Shown here: piece by piece, positions 36,507 through 44,218 of the stretch
How the letters are laid out: each line of letters begins with the position of its first letter
Position numbering within the stretch: the first letter of the stretch is position 1
NCBI RefSeq assembly: GCF_000721265.1
Contig: NZ_JOFZ01000006.1
Span: 186,001-250,000, forward strand
Source of the DNA: Streptomyces sp. NRRL F-5126
GTDB lineage: Bacteria; Actinomycetota; Actinomycetes; Streptomycetales; Streptomycetaceae
Reading direction: 5' to 3'
Length of the DNA: 64,000 bases
The notes under the pieces: model-generated
Database searches by the model: none
What the model saw: the letters and a program-made list of their open reading frames with translations, nothing else
What the model was told of the DNA's origin: nothing
Translations under genes and position numbers: made by a program

Positions 36507-38060
36507 TCAGACGACCGGCTCCCGCACGGCGGCGGGCTTGGCGGCGAGCAGCGCGGTGATCTCCTCGGCGAGGTGCGGGCCCAGCTCGCCCCAGCCGTCC
36601 TTGTAGCCGTAGGCGGCGGCCAGGGTGCGGGCGTCGTAGTCGCCGTTGAGTATCTCGATGTCGGTGGCCGTGATCAGCGACGGGTGGGCGACGCCGACCG
36701 CCGACGACAGCTTCGTCAGCTCCTTGCGCAGGGTGCGCAGGTACGTGGCGGTCCTCGTCGACTTCGATGCCGGGTCGACGCCGCGGGCGAGCCACTGGTT
36801 CTGCGTGGCGACGCCGGTCGGGCACTTGTCGGTGTGGCACTTCTGCGACTGGATGCAGCCGATCGACAGCATCGCCTCACGCGCCACGTTGATCATGTCG
36901 GCGCCCAGGGCGAACGCGACCGCCGCGTTCTCGGGCAGCCCCAGCTTGCCCGACCCGATGAACACGACATCATCGGTCAGCCCCAGCTCGGCGAAGGTGC
37001 CGTACACGCGGGAGAAGCCCATCCGGAACGGCAGCGACACCGAGTCCGCGAACGTCAGCGGCGCGGCACCGGTGCCGCCCTCACCGCCGTCGACGGTGAT
37101 GAAGTCGACACCCCGGTCGCCGCGCGCCATCAGCTTGGCCAGCTCGCGCCAGAAGCCCATCTCCCCCACCGCGCTCTTGATCCCGACCGGCAGACCGGTC
37201 TCGGCGGCGAGCAGCTCGACGAAATCGAGCATCGAGTCGACGTCGCCGAACGCGGTGTGCCGCGACGGGGACGCGCAGTCCTGGCCGACCGGGATGCCGC
37301 GGATGTCCGCGATCTCCTGGGTCACCTTCGCGCCGGGCAGCATCCCGCCGAGACCCGGCTTGGCACCCTGCGAGAGCTTGATCTCCAGCGCCTTGACCGG
37401 GGCGCTCGCGACCACGGCCTTGAGCTTGTCGAGGTTGAAGCTGCCGTCCTCGTTGCGGCAGCCGAAGTACGCCGTGCCGATCTGCAGGATGAGGTCGCCG
37501 CCGTTGCGGTGGTACGGCGAGAGCCCGCCCTCGCCGGTGTTGTGCATGGCGCCCGCCTGCTCGGCGCCCTTGTTGAGGGCCGTGATCGCCGCCCCCGACA
37601 GCGACCCGAAGCTCATCGCCGAGATGTTGACCACACTGGCCGGCCGGAACGCCTTGGCACGTCCGCGCGGCCCGCCGAGCACCTTCGCGCAGGGCAGCGG
37701 GGCCTGCGGGTCGTGCGGCCCCTGGGCCTCGGACAGCGCCTCGGCGAACGTGCGCTGCTTCAGGTACGCGTGGCCCTGCATGTGCTCGACGTCGTTGTCG
37801 GTGCCGAACCCGAAGTAGTTGTTCTCCGACTTCGCCGACGCGTAGATCCAGGACCGCTGGTCGCGGGTGAAGGGGCGCTCCTCGTCGTTGGAGGTCACGA
37901 TGTACTGCCGCAGCTCGGGGCCGATCGTCTCCAGCAGATACCGGGCGTGCCCGATCAGCGGGAACGTCCGGAGCAGCGCGTGCTTCTTCTGGACGAGATC
38001 GCGTGCGACCACCACCGCCAATGCGGCCGCGGCGGCCACGCCTATGCTCCGGACGCGCAT
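36507..38060 (-). CDS. FMN-binding glutamate synthase family protein
   Basis: 517 aa from ATG 38060 with AAGGAG 6 nt upstream. One N-terminal hydrophobic segment (VRSIGVAAAAALAVVVARDLV) may anchor it. The body matches the GltB FMN-binding domain: MSFGSLSGAAITALNKGA, NTGEGGLSPYH, KLSQGAKPGLGGMLPG and DGGEGGTGAAPLTF, with IGCIQSQKCHTDKCPTGVATQ supplying cysteines of a 3Fe-4S-like site. It lacks the amidotransferase domain, so it is not a complete glutamate synthase; the electron donor and substrate are unknown. It is divergent from the aldo/keto reductase. Confidence 0.88.
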   Translation of the reverse strand: MRVRSIGVAAAAALAVVVARDLVQKKHALLRTFPLIGHARYLLETIGPELRQYIVTSNDEERPFTRDQRSWIYASAKSENNYFGFGTDNDVEHMQGHAYLKQRTFAEALSEAQGPHDPQAPLPCAKVLGGPRGRAKAFRPASVVNISAMSFGSLSGAAITALNKGAEQAGAMHNTGEGGLSPYHRNGGDLILQIGTAYFGCRNEDGSFNLDKLKAVVASAPVKALEIKLSQGAKPGLGGMLPGAKVTQEIADIRGIPVGQDCASPSRHTAFGDVDSMLDFVELLAAETGLPVGIKSAVGEMGFWRELAKLMARGDRGVDFITVDGGEGGTGAAPLTFADSVSLPFRMGFSRVYGTFAELGLTDDVVFIGSGKLGLPENAAVAFALGADMINVAREAMLSIGCIQSQKCHTDKCPTGVATQNQWLARGVDPASKSTRTATYLRTLRKELTKLSSAVGVAHPSLITATDIEILNGDYDARTLAAAYGYKDGWGELGPHLAEEITALLAAKPAAVREPVV

Positions 38061-38219
38061 GAACGCTCCTTTCCTCGGGTGCGCGACGCCACCGCCCACG
38101 CGGTGGACGCCGCCGTGTCAAGTCGAACGGCGGCCGCGCCCGGGCAGGCGTCGATGACCGCCGAAGAGGCCCAAAGGGTACCGTTCCGCCCTGACAGGGC
38201 GGGGGGCCGGTCCTCCGGC

Positions 38220-38250
38220 TTGACTTGGAGCGCGCTCCAATTCCTAGCGT
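38220..38250 (+). promoter_or_regulatory. MerR-type promoter of the aldo/keto reductase
   Basis: TTGACT (38220-38225) and TAGCGT (38245-38250) are separated by 19 nt, and the 16-bp perfect palindrome TTGGAGCGCGCTCCAA (38225-38240) fills the spacer. This over-long spacer with a centred palindrome is the hallmark of MerR-activated promoters. No MerR gene lies in the window, so the activator acts in trans. Confidence 0.75.
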
Positions 38251-38312
38251 CGGAGGCGTTCGTCAGCCCCCGAGGTACCGCCCGGTCCGCCGGGCAGGAG
38301 GAGTATCCGCGC

Positions 38313-39305
38313 ATGATCACCCGAACCACGCTCGGCCCGCCCGGTCTCGCCGTCAGCGCGATGGGCCTGGGGTGCATGGGGATGAGCGAGAGCTACGGCG
38401 CCGCCGACTGGGACGGCGGCCTGGCCACCATCGGCCGGGCCCTTGATCTTGGCATCACGTTCCTGGACACCGCCGACGCCTACGGCACCGGGCACAACGA
38501 GGTGCTGGTGGGCCGGGCCGTCCACGGCCGCCGGGACCAGGTGCAGCTGGCCACCAAGTTCGGCATCGACCGCAGCGCAGGTGACCGGGCACGCCGCATC
38601 CGCGGTGCCCGGGACTACGTGCTGCGCTCCTGCGACGCCTCGCTGCTGCGGCTCGGCGTCGAGGTGATCGACCTGTACTACGCCCACCGCCCGCCCCAGG
38701 ACGTGGAGATCGAGGAGACCGTGGGGGCGATGGCCGAGTTGGTCGAGGCGGGTAAGGTTCGCCATCTGGGCCTGTCCGAGGTCGACGGCGAGCTGCTGCG
38801 CCGGGCGCACGCGGTGCACCCGATCACGGCGGTGCAGAGCGAGTACTCGCTGTGGACCCGCGACGTCGAGGCGGTCACCCCGGTGATGGCCGAGCTGGGC
38901 GTCGGCCTCGTGCCGTACTCGCCGCTGGGGCGGGGGTTCCTGACCGGCACCCTGGACCGCTCCGCACTGGGCGAGAAGGACTTCAGGCGCACCAACCCGC
39001 GCTTCGCCGGCGAGGCGGGCGAGGCCAACGAGAAGATCGCGCGGACCGTGCGCGAGGTGGCCGACCGGCTGGATGCCACCCCGGCCCAGGTGGCGCTGGC
39101 CTGGGTGTACGCGCAGGCCGAGCGGCTCGGGGTGGCGTTGGCGGCCATTCCGGGCACCCGCAGCCCGGCCCGGCTCGAGCAGAACGCGGCCGCGCTGGAG
39201 CTCACCCTGGACGCCGAGGCGCTGGCCGCACTGGATCCGCTGAGCGACCAGGTGAGGGGCGAGCGCTACGCCCCCGCGCACACCGCCGAGGTCGCTCGGG
39301 GTTAG
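38313..39305 (+). CDS. aldo/keto reductase
   Basis: 330 aa, ATG 38313 with GGAGGAG 9 nt upstream. The AKR catalytic tetrad is visible: Asp and Tyr in LDTADAYGTGHNE, Lys in LATKFGID and His in YYAHRPP. The C-terminal IPGTRSPARLEQNAAAL is the NADPH-phosphate-binding segment. It reduces aldehydes or ketones with NADPH in the cytoplasm. The MerR-type promoter suggests induction by electrophiles, aldehydes or thiol stress. Confidence 0.95.
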   Translation: MITRTTLGPPGLAVSAMGLGCMGMSESYGAADWDGGLATIGRALDLGITFLDTADAYGTGHNEVLVGRAVHGRRDQVQLATKFGIDRSAGDRARRIRGARDYVLRSCDASLLRLGVEVIDLYYAHRPPQDVEIEETVGAMAELVEAGKVRHLGLSEVDGELLRRAHAVHPITAVQSEYSLWTRDVEAVTPVMAELGVGLVPYSPLGRGFLTGTLDRSALGEKDFRRTNPRFAGEAGEANEKIARTVREVADRLDATPAQVALAWVYAQAERLGVALAAIPGTRSPARLEQNAAALELTLDAEALAALDPLSDQVRGERYAPAHTAEVARG

Positions 39306-39343
39306 CCCGGTGACTCGCCGGTCACGACCAGCCTGCTGCGAGC

Positions 39344-39393
39344 GCGGGCCCGGGTTGGCGGGACGTCCTCGTCCCCGTCAGGCCCGGGCCCGC
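39344..39393. terminator. nested hairpin after the aldo/keto reductase
   Basis: An 11-bp perfect outer stem (39344-39354 with 39383-39393) encloses an inner GGGACG/CGTCCC hairpin. It lies between the convergent reductase and a small leftward gene. Confidence 0.65.
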
Positions 39394-39427
39394 CGGAGCC
39401 AGGGGGAGCCACGGCGGGGCCGGTTGA

Positions 39428-39592
39428 TCATTTGCGACTGACCTTCACTTCGTCACACACGGCACGAATGGATCGAATCGCAGTGATCATCTTCTGGGCA
39501 AGTGTCGGAACTTGGTCGAAGAGATGTCCCACCAGCGTGAAACCCCCAACGATTGCCGCTGTTCCGACAGTCACCCAACCCGCCAACTCCAT
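39428..39592 (-). CDS. hypothetical small membrane-associated protein
   Basis: 54 aa from ATG 39592 with GGAAGGAG 4 nt upstream; a longer frame to 39700 is less likely. One hydrophobic segment (about residues 3-24, LAGWVTVGTAAIVGGFTLVGHLF) is followed by an amphipathic basic tail (KMITAIRSIRAVCDEVKVSRK). Composition is less GC-biased than its neighbours. Not recognised; it lies beside a truncated regulator, so the patch may be a remnant of acquired DNA. Confidence 0.5.
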   Translation of the reverse strand: MELAGWVTVGTAAIVGGFTLVGHLFDQVPTLAQKMITAIRSIRAVCDEVKVSRK

Positions 39593-39717
39593 ATAGCTCC
39601 TTCCCACAGAGACCGACGCAGACCCGAGTGGCCCGCCCCTGAAGGGCCCCTCGCGGTTACGCCTGCCAAGCCGATCTCTTGTGGTACGAACTACTGTCAT
39701 TCGCGGACGAGTTGAGT

Positions 39718-40221
39718 TTACCGCCCCGTGACTGCCCGGTTGGTGGCCAACTGGGTGTCGTCGGCCTCCCGAGCGCCGCGAGACGCGTCCCCATCGCTGA
39801 GAGCGACCGCCGCGTCGGCGGACCGCAGGATGCCGGGCAGGGCCTTCGCCACACTGTCGTAGCGGTCCGTGCGGTACGGGGCGTGCTGATCATCAATGTC
39901 ACGCTGAATGGCGGTCAGGTCCCGTGCCTCGGCAGGCTCCGCGAGCACGGCGGACAGACCGGCCGGAGGCATGAGTGCGCGTCGCAGCGCCATCAGCTTG
40001 GGGCCGTCGCCCTCGGGCTCCGGCGTGGGGGCCGGCACCCCGGACGCGAACAGGCTCGATGTCGTGGTGCCGAGGGCTCGGGCCAGCGTGTGGATCGTCT
40101 CCACGGAGACGCTTCCGCCCTGCTCCACCTTGCGGATGGTGCTGAGTGAGAGGCTGGCATCCTCGGCGAGTTGTTCCTGAGTCAATCCCGCCGCCCGGGC
40201 AAACGGGGAGGATGTCCGCAC
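39718..40221 (-). pseudogene. truncated XRE-family regulator
   Basis: The frame encodes an XRE helix-turn-helix (AGLTQEQLAEDASLSLSTIRKVEQGG, SVSVETIHTLARALGTTTSSLF) and then the start of a typical Streptomyces sensor region (ALRRALMPPAGLSAVL, YDSVAKALPGILRSADAAVALSDGDA), but ends after only about 167 codons where relatives continue for 200 or more with TPR-like helices. The final 20 residues look unrelated. No Shine-Dalgarno precedes the GTG at 40221 or the ATG at 40254, and the first HTH helix is degraded. A terminator hairpin overlaps the ATG. It is most likely a decayed gene. Confidence 0.6.
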
Positions 40222-40239
40222 GGCGGGCGGAACGCGCGG

Positions 40240-40266
40240 AACCCCCACCCGCATGAGGTGGGGGTT
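40240..40266 (-). terminator. terminator of the ABC transporter operon
   Basis: A 10-bp perfect stem (40240-40249 with 40257-40266) with 7-nt loop starts 9 nt past the permease stop on the minus strand. Confidence 0.75.
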
Positions 40267-40274
40267 CACACCCA

Positions 40275-41120
40275 TCAGCCCGCCGCACGGCGGTACTTGC
40301 GTACCGCCAGCGTGCGGAAGACCGCGATGATCAGCGCCGACCAGATCAGCGACGCCCACACCGGGTGCTCCATGGGCCACGCCGTGGACGCCGAGACGCC
40401 CGGGTTGCCGAAGAGTTCGCGGCTCGCCTGGACCGTCGCGCTGAACGGGTTCCACTCCGCGATGGGCTGCAGCCAGCCCGGCATCCTGCTGGAGTCCACG
40501 AACGCGTTGGAGATGAACGTGACGGGGAAGAGCCAGATCAGCCCGCCGGACGTGGCCGCCTCGGGCGTGCGGACGGACAGGCCGATCAGGGCGCCGATCC
40601 ACGAGAACGCGTAGCCGAGCAGGAGCAGCAGCCCGAACGCGGCGAACATCTTGCCGACACCCTCGTGGATCCGCCAGCCGACCAGGACGGCCACGATCGC
40701 GAGGACCACGACCGTCAGCGCGGTCTGCACGAGGTCCGCGAGCGTGCGGCCCGTGAGGACCGCGCCGCGCGCCATGGGCAGTGACCTGAAGCGGTCGACC
40801 AGGCCCTTGTGCATGTCGTCCGCGATGCCGGCTCCCGCGCCCGCCGTGGCGAACGTGACCGTCTGCGCGAAGATGCCGGCCATCAGGAAGTTGCGGTAGA
40901 CGCTCGGGTCGGTGGTGCCGCCCACCGTGAGCGAGCCACCGAAGACGTAGCTGAACAGCACCACGAACATGATGGGCTGGAACAGGCCGAAAAGAATGAC
41001 CTCAGGGATCCTGGTCATGCGGATCAGGTTCCTGCGGGCGACGACGAGCGAGTCGCGCACGGAGCCCGCTACGCCGCCGCGCGCGGGCGGCATCCGGCGG
41101 GCGCTGGTGATGGTCGTCAT
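40275..41120 (-). CDS. ABC-2 type transporter permease (DrrB-like)
   Basis: 281 aa from ATG 41120, overlapping the ATPase stop by ATGA. Six predicted membrane segments follow a short cytoplasmic N-terminus (VARRNLIRMTRIPEVILFGLFQPIMFVVLFSYVFGG). The conserved ABC-2 region GLVDRFRSLPMARGAVLTGRTLADL is typical of DrrB-type drug-efflux permeases. It works with the coupled ATPase; the substrate is unknown. The divergent MarR gene probably regulates the pair. Confidence 0.92.
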   Translation of the reverse strand: MTTITSARRMPPARGGVAGSVRDSLVVARRNLIRMTRIPEVILFGLFQPIMFVVLFSYVFGGSLTVGGTTDPSVYRNFLMAGIFAQTVTFATAGAGAGIADDMHKGLVDRFRSLPMARGAVLTGRTLADLVQTALTVVVLAIVAVLVGWRIHEGVGKMFAAFGLLLLLGYAFSWIGALIGLSVRTPEAATSGGLIWLFPVTFISNAFVDSSRMPGWLQPIAEWNPFSATVQASRELFGNPGVSASTAWPMEHPVWASLIWSALIIAVFRTLAVRKYRRAAG

Positions 41121-42151
41121 GTCGTCTTCCCCTTGCCGCGGGCGGCCGAGCGGGCCCTGTCGCCGTCTTCGCCGCTTTCTTCGCCGGTCTCCTCCGCGAC
41201 GTGCCCCGTCAGGGAGATGAACACGTCGTCCAGGGTGGGCCTGCGCAGGCCGATGTCGTCGATCTCGATGCCGCGCGCGTCCAGTTCCCTGATCACCTCG
41301 GCGAGCAGCTTGGCGCCGCCGGTGACGGGGATGGTGAGCTTGCGGGTGTGTTCCGAGACGGTCACCGCGGCGTCGCCCGACACGTTGCCCGCCTTGCCGA
41401 AGCCGGCGAGCACGGTGCGCGCGGTGGCGATGTGGTCGCGTTCGTGGACGACGACCTCGACGCGCTCGCCGCCCGTGCGCGCCTTCAACTCGTCGGCCGT
41501 GCCCCGCTCGATGACCCTGCCGCGGTCGACGACGGCGATGTCGTGGGCGAGGTGGTCGGCCTCCTCCAGGTACTGCGTGGTCAGCAGCAGCGTGGTGCCG
41601 CCTGCCACCAGCTCCTGGATGATCGACCACAGCTGCTGGCGGTTGCGCGGGTCGAGGCCTGTGGTGGGCTCGTCCATGAACATGACGGGCGGCGAGACGA
41701 CGAGCGCGGCGGCGAGGTCGAGCCTGCGCCGCATGCCGCCCGAGTACGTCTTCGTCGTGCGGTCACCCGCGTCCGCGAGGTGGAAGCGTTCGAGCAGTTC
41801 GTCGGCGCGGGCCTTGGCCTCGCGCGCGCCCATCTGGTAGAGCTGCCCGACCATCCTGAGGTTCTCCCGGCCGGTGAGGTACTCGTCCACCGCCGCGAAC
41901 TGGCCGGACAGGCCGATGGAACGTCGCACGTCGTTGGGGCGCTTGAGGACGTCGATGCCGGCGACGACCGCGCGGCCGCTGTCCGGGCGCAGCAGGGTCG
42001 TCAGCACGCGCACCGCGGTCGTCTTGCCCGCGCCGTTGGGCCCGAGCAGGCCGAGCACGGTTCCTTCTGGGACGTCGAGGTCCACGCCGTCCAGAGCCCG
42101 TACGTCGCCGAAGGTCTTGACGAGACCCTCGGCATAGATGGCGCCTGGCAT
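41117..42151 (-). CDS. ABC transporter ATP-binding protein (DrrA-like)
   Basis: 344 aa from ATG 42151; the longer upstream frame is not family-like. Walker A GLLGPNGAGKTTAV, Q-loop GLSGQFAAVDEYLTGREN, signature YSGGMRRRLDLAAALV, Walker B VMFMDEPTTGLDPRNR and the late GLRRPTLDDVFISLTG of DrrA-type proteins are all visible. It energises export by the coupled ABC-2 permease, probably of a hydrophobic drug or antibiotic. The last 25 residues are charged low complexity (EETGEESGEDGDRARSAARG). Confidence 0.95.
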   Translation of the reverse strand: MPGAIYAEGLVKTFGDVRALDGVDLDVPEGTVLGLLGPNGAGKTTAVRVLTTLLRPDSGRAVVAGIDVLKRPNDVRRSIGLSGQFAAVDEYLTGRENLRMVGQLYQMGAREAKARADELLERFHLADAGDRTTKTYSGGMRRRLDLAAALVVSPPVMFMDEPTTGLDPRNRQQLWSIIQELVAGGTTLLLTTQYLEEADHLAHDIAVVDRGRVIERGTADELKARTGGERVEVVVHERDHIATARTVLAGFGKAGNVSGDAAVTVSEHTRKLTIPVTGGAKLLAEVIRELDARGIEIDDIGLRRPTLDDVFISLTGHVAEETGEESGEDGDRARSAARGKGKTT

Positions 42152-42203
42152 AAGGGTTTCTCCTGTAGTCGTGTGGCCGGAGCCGATGGAGAAGGCACAG
42201 TAA

Positions 42204-42223
42204 CGCGATACATCGCGATACAC
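42204..42223. promoter_or_regulatory. candidate operator between the ABC and MarR genes
   Basis: CGCGATACAT and CGCGATACAC lie head to tail (42204-42213, 42214-42223), together an imperfect palindrome around ATCGCGAT, 53 bp upstream of the ATPase start. This resembles MarR/PadR-type operators controlling drug pumps. The rest of the 315-bp region 42152-42466 shows no gene. Confidence 0.5.
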
Positions 42224-42466
42224 AATCACTCGAACGAGATGCGATGAGGTCGCGTTCGCGTTCCACGGTCCGCTTCTTTCGAGGGGCAGACGAGGAACGG
42301 CGCCGCGACTCATCGGCGCGGAGCCGAATCGCCCACGGCTCCGGGCGGCGGACGGTGGACGACGGGTGCCGCGCCGTGGGGCGTTCGGGTGGGCGCCGCA
42401 CGTGAACGCCTCGTTCCGCGTACCCTTGACCACCACCAACCCGACCCTCACGAGAGAGCCCCGGCC

Positions 42467-43054
42467 ATGCCCCCTATTCAGGACATGACTTCAGCTGCGT
42501 CGGTCTCCCAGGACGCGGAGGGTACCCAGGGTCACAAGGATTCCAGGGAACCCCGGGAGACGGCATCTGATTTCCCGCACGGCGCCGGTCTCCTCGACGC
42601 CCTCCAGCACCAGGTCGCCATCTTCGCCCGGCGCGCCGAGCAGACCAGGCTCGGCGGGGTGGGCCAGGTGCGCAACACGATGGACCGGGCGGCGTACCTG
42701 CTGCTCAACCGGCTCGACCTGGAGGGCCCGATGGGCGTCAAGGCGCTCGCCGCGGGGATGGGCATCGACTCGTCCACCGTGACGCGCCAGGTCGCGCCGC
42801 TGGTGGAGAGCGGCCTGGTCAAGCGCGCGTCGCATCCGGAGGACGGGCGCGCCGTCGTCCTCGAACTGTCGGAGGGCGGGCACGCGCGGCTTGACGAGGT
42901 GCGGCACTCCAGGCGGTGCCTGATGGAGCGTGTGACGGACGGCTGGACGGAGGACGAGCGGGTGTCCTTCACGGCCCTGCTCACCCGGTTCAACCAGGCG
43001 CTGCCCGCAGCCAAGAACCCCGGGCCGCCGGAAGAGGCGCCGCCCGCCTCTTGA
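42467..43054 (+). CDS. MarR family transcriptional regulator
   Basis: 195 aa from ATG 42467. Residues about 60-165 carry the MarR winged helix: MGVKALAAGMGIDSSTVTRQVAPLVESGLVKR and the wing HPEDGRAVVLELSEGG. An N-terminal polar extension of about 35 residues and a Pro-rich C-terminal tail flank it. It is divergent from the DrrAB-like ABC pair across a region with a repeat-type operator, so repression of the pump is the likely role. Confidence 0.92.
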   Translation: MPPIQDMTSAASVSQDAEGTQGHKDSREPRETASDFPHGAGLLDALQHQVAIFARRAEQTRLGGVGQVRNTMDRAAYLLLNRLDLEGPMGVKALAAGMGIDSSTVTRQVAPLVESGLVKRASHPEDGRAVVLELSEGGHARLDEVRHSRRCLMERVTDGWTEDERVSFTALLTRFNQALPAAKNPGPPEEAPPAS

Positions 43055-43085
43055 CCGCCGGGCAGCGCCGGGCCTCATATGAAGC

Positions 43086-43610
43086 GTGCGGCAACGGCGG
43101 GCTGACGAGGAGCGCCGCCGCGCCCAGGAGTTCGAGTCCTTCGTCGCGGGCGCGGCGGGCAGGCTGCTGCACGTGGCCGTGCTGCTCACGGGCGAGCCGC
43201 CGGGGGATTCGCCGCGCGCGCTGCGCCTGTTGACGGCCGCGCTGGCCGCTACGTACGCGGACTGGCACCGGTTGCGCGGCGAGGATCCGTACGACAGGGC
43301 ACGCCAGGAACTCGCGACGGGGTACGCGCGCTCGGCCGCCTGGCGGATGGGGCGTACGCGGGACGGCGTACTCGGCCCGCTCTCGCGCCAGGAGCGGCTG
43401 ACGCTGGTGCTGCGCCTGTACGAGGGTGCCGACGAGGAGCGCACGGCGGCGCTGATGGGGCTGCCGGTGGAGCGCGTCAGGGCGCTGTGCGCGCGGGGCG
43501 TCGGGACGATGCGCGCACGGGAGCACGCGGGGCGCGCCGCACGCGCCGCGGCCACGGGGCGCCGGGGCCCGGCGGCGGGGCCGGCCTCGGGGCCGGCGGT
43601 CGCGCCGTGA
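43086..43610 (+). CDS. sigma-70 region 4-type protein (degenerate SigE-like ECF)
   Basis: 174 aa, GTG 43086 with no clear Shine-Dalgarno. The N-terminus (EFESFVAGAAGRLLHVAVLLTG) resembles the start of SigE-type ECF sigma factors, but the region 2 core that melts the -10 is not convincing. Residues about 98-143 match region 4 (LSRQERLTLVLRLYEGADEERTAALMGLPVERVRALCARGVGTMR). The C-terminal tail is Ala/Gly-rich. It ends in a GTGA overlap with a small membrane-protein gene, a layout seen for sigma/anti-sigma pairs. Confidence 0.68.
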   Translation: MRQRRADEERRRAQEFESFVAGAAGRLLHVAVLLTGEPPGDSPRALRLLTAALAATYADWHRLRGEDPYDRARQELATGYARSAAWRMGRTRDGVLGPLSRQERLTLVLRLYEGADEERTAALMGLPVERVRALCARGVGTMRAREHAGRAARAAATGRRGPAAGPASGPAVAP

Positions 43611-43852
43611 CCCCGAAGGAGGACCGCGTCCGGCGGATGATGGACACACCCCACCCGCCGGTGCCGCCCGACCTGGCCCGCCGGGCCTCGACGCGAGGCG
43701 CCCGTATCGATTACCGAAGACGAGTGACACGGCGTGTCGCGCTGTTGACGTTGCTCGCGGCCGTCACAGCGCTGCTGACGTGGCTGGCCGTCGCGGGCCC
43801 CTGGCCGCAGCAGGCTCCCTCGGTCATCGCGCCGCCGCCACGCCTGCTGTGA
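43607..43852 (+). CDS. small membrane protein coupled to the sigma-like gene
   Basis: 81 aa from GTG 43607, overlapping the previous stop; ATG 43637 is an alternative. A basic cytoplasmic segment (TRGARIDYRRRVTRRV) precedes one membrane helix (about residues 44-63, ALLTLLAAVTALLTWLAVAG) and a short Pro-rich outer tail. It has no recognisable anti-sigma zinc finger (HxxxCxxC). The coupling suggests it may tether or modulate the upstream protein; this is inference. Confidence 0.7.
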   Translation: MTPKEDRVRRMMDTPHPPVPPDLARRASTRGARIDYRRRVTRRVALLTLLAAVTALLTWLAVAGPWPQQAPSVIAPPPRLL

Positions 43853-44218
43853 CGGCGTGTGCGCGCCGTCCGCGTGCGGCACGCACCCGCGGGGGTCCGG
43901 GCCCCGGGCTCTCGACAGGCCGGCCGGACCCGCGCGCCGAGGCCCGCGGACCCCGGACCCGCAGGCGCCCGCGCGCCCCGGGCGCCGGGCATGTGGGGCC
44001 TGTCGGGCACGTGGGGTGAAACTCGCACACACCGCCCCCGGGTGGGGGTCCTCCGGGCCTGACCGGGGCGCCCGACACCCTGCGCCGGAGCGCGGGCGTC
44101 GCAAGCACGCTCGGCTTCCCGGCAGGGCCGGGTCGCCGGGCCCCGGGTGATCGACGTGGGCCGGGGGCACCCGTCCGCCCTGGTGCGGGCCCGGCAGGCG
44201 CCGAGCCCGCACCCGGCG
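43853..44218. other. 366-bp GC-rich convergent intergenic region
   Basis: Lies between the small membrane-protein gene and the cystathionine synthase gene. It is very GC-rich with many short G/C runs. No gene or single convincing hairpin was seen, although transcription from both sides must end here. Confidence 0.5.

Noticed and set aside
36504..39305. 933-codon plus-strand frame covering the FMN protein and the aldo/keto reductase
   Set aside because: Only its last 330 codons (from 38313) are a recognisable protein; the front part is antisense to the glutamate-synthase-like gene.
43100..43150. TTCGAGTCC resembling a tRNA T-arm
   Set aside because: It lies inside the sigma-like coding region and no cloverleaf or matching acceptor stem surrounds it.
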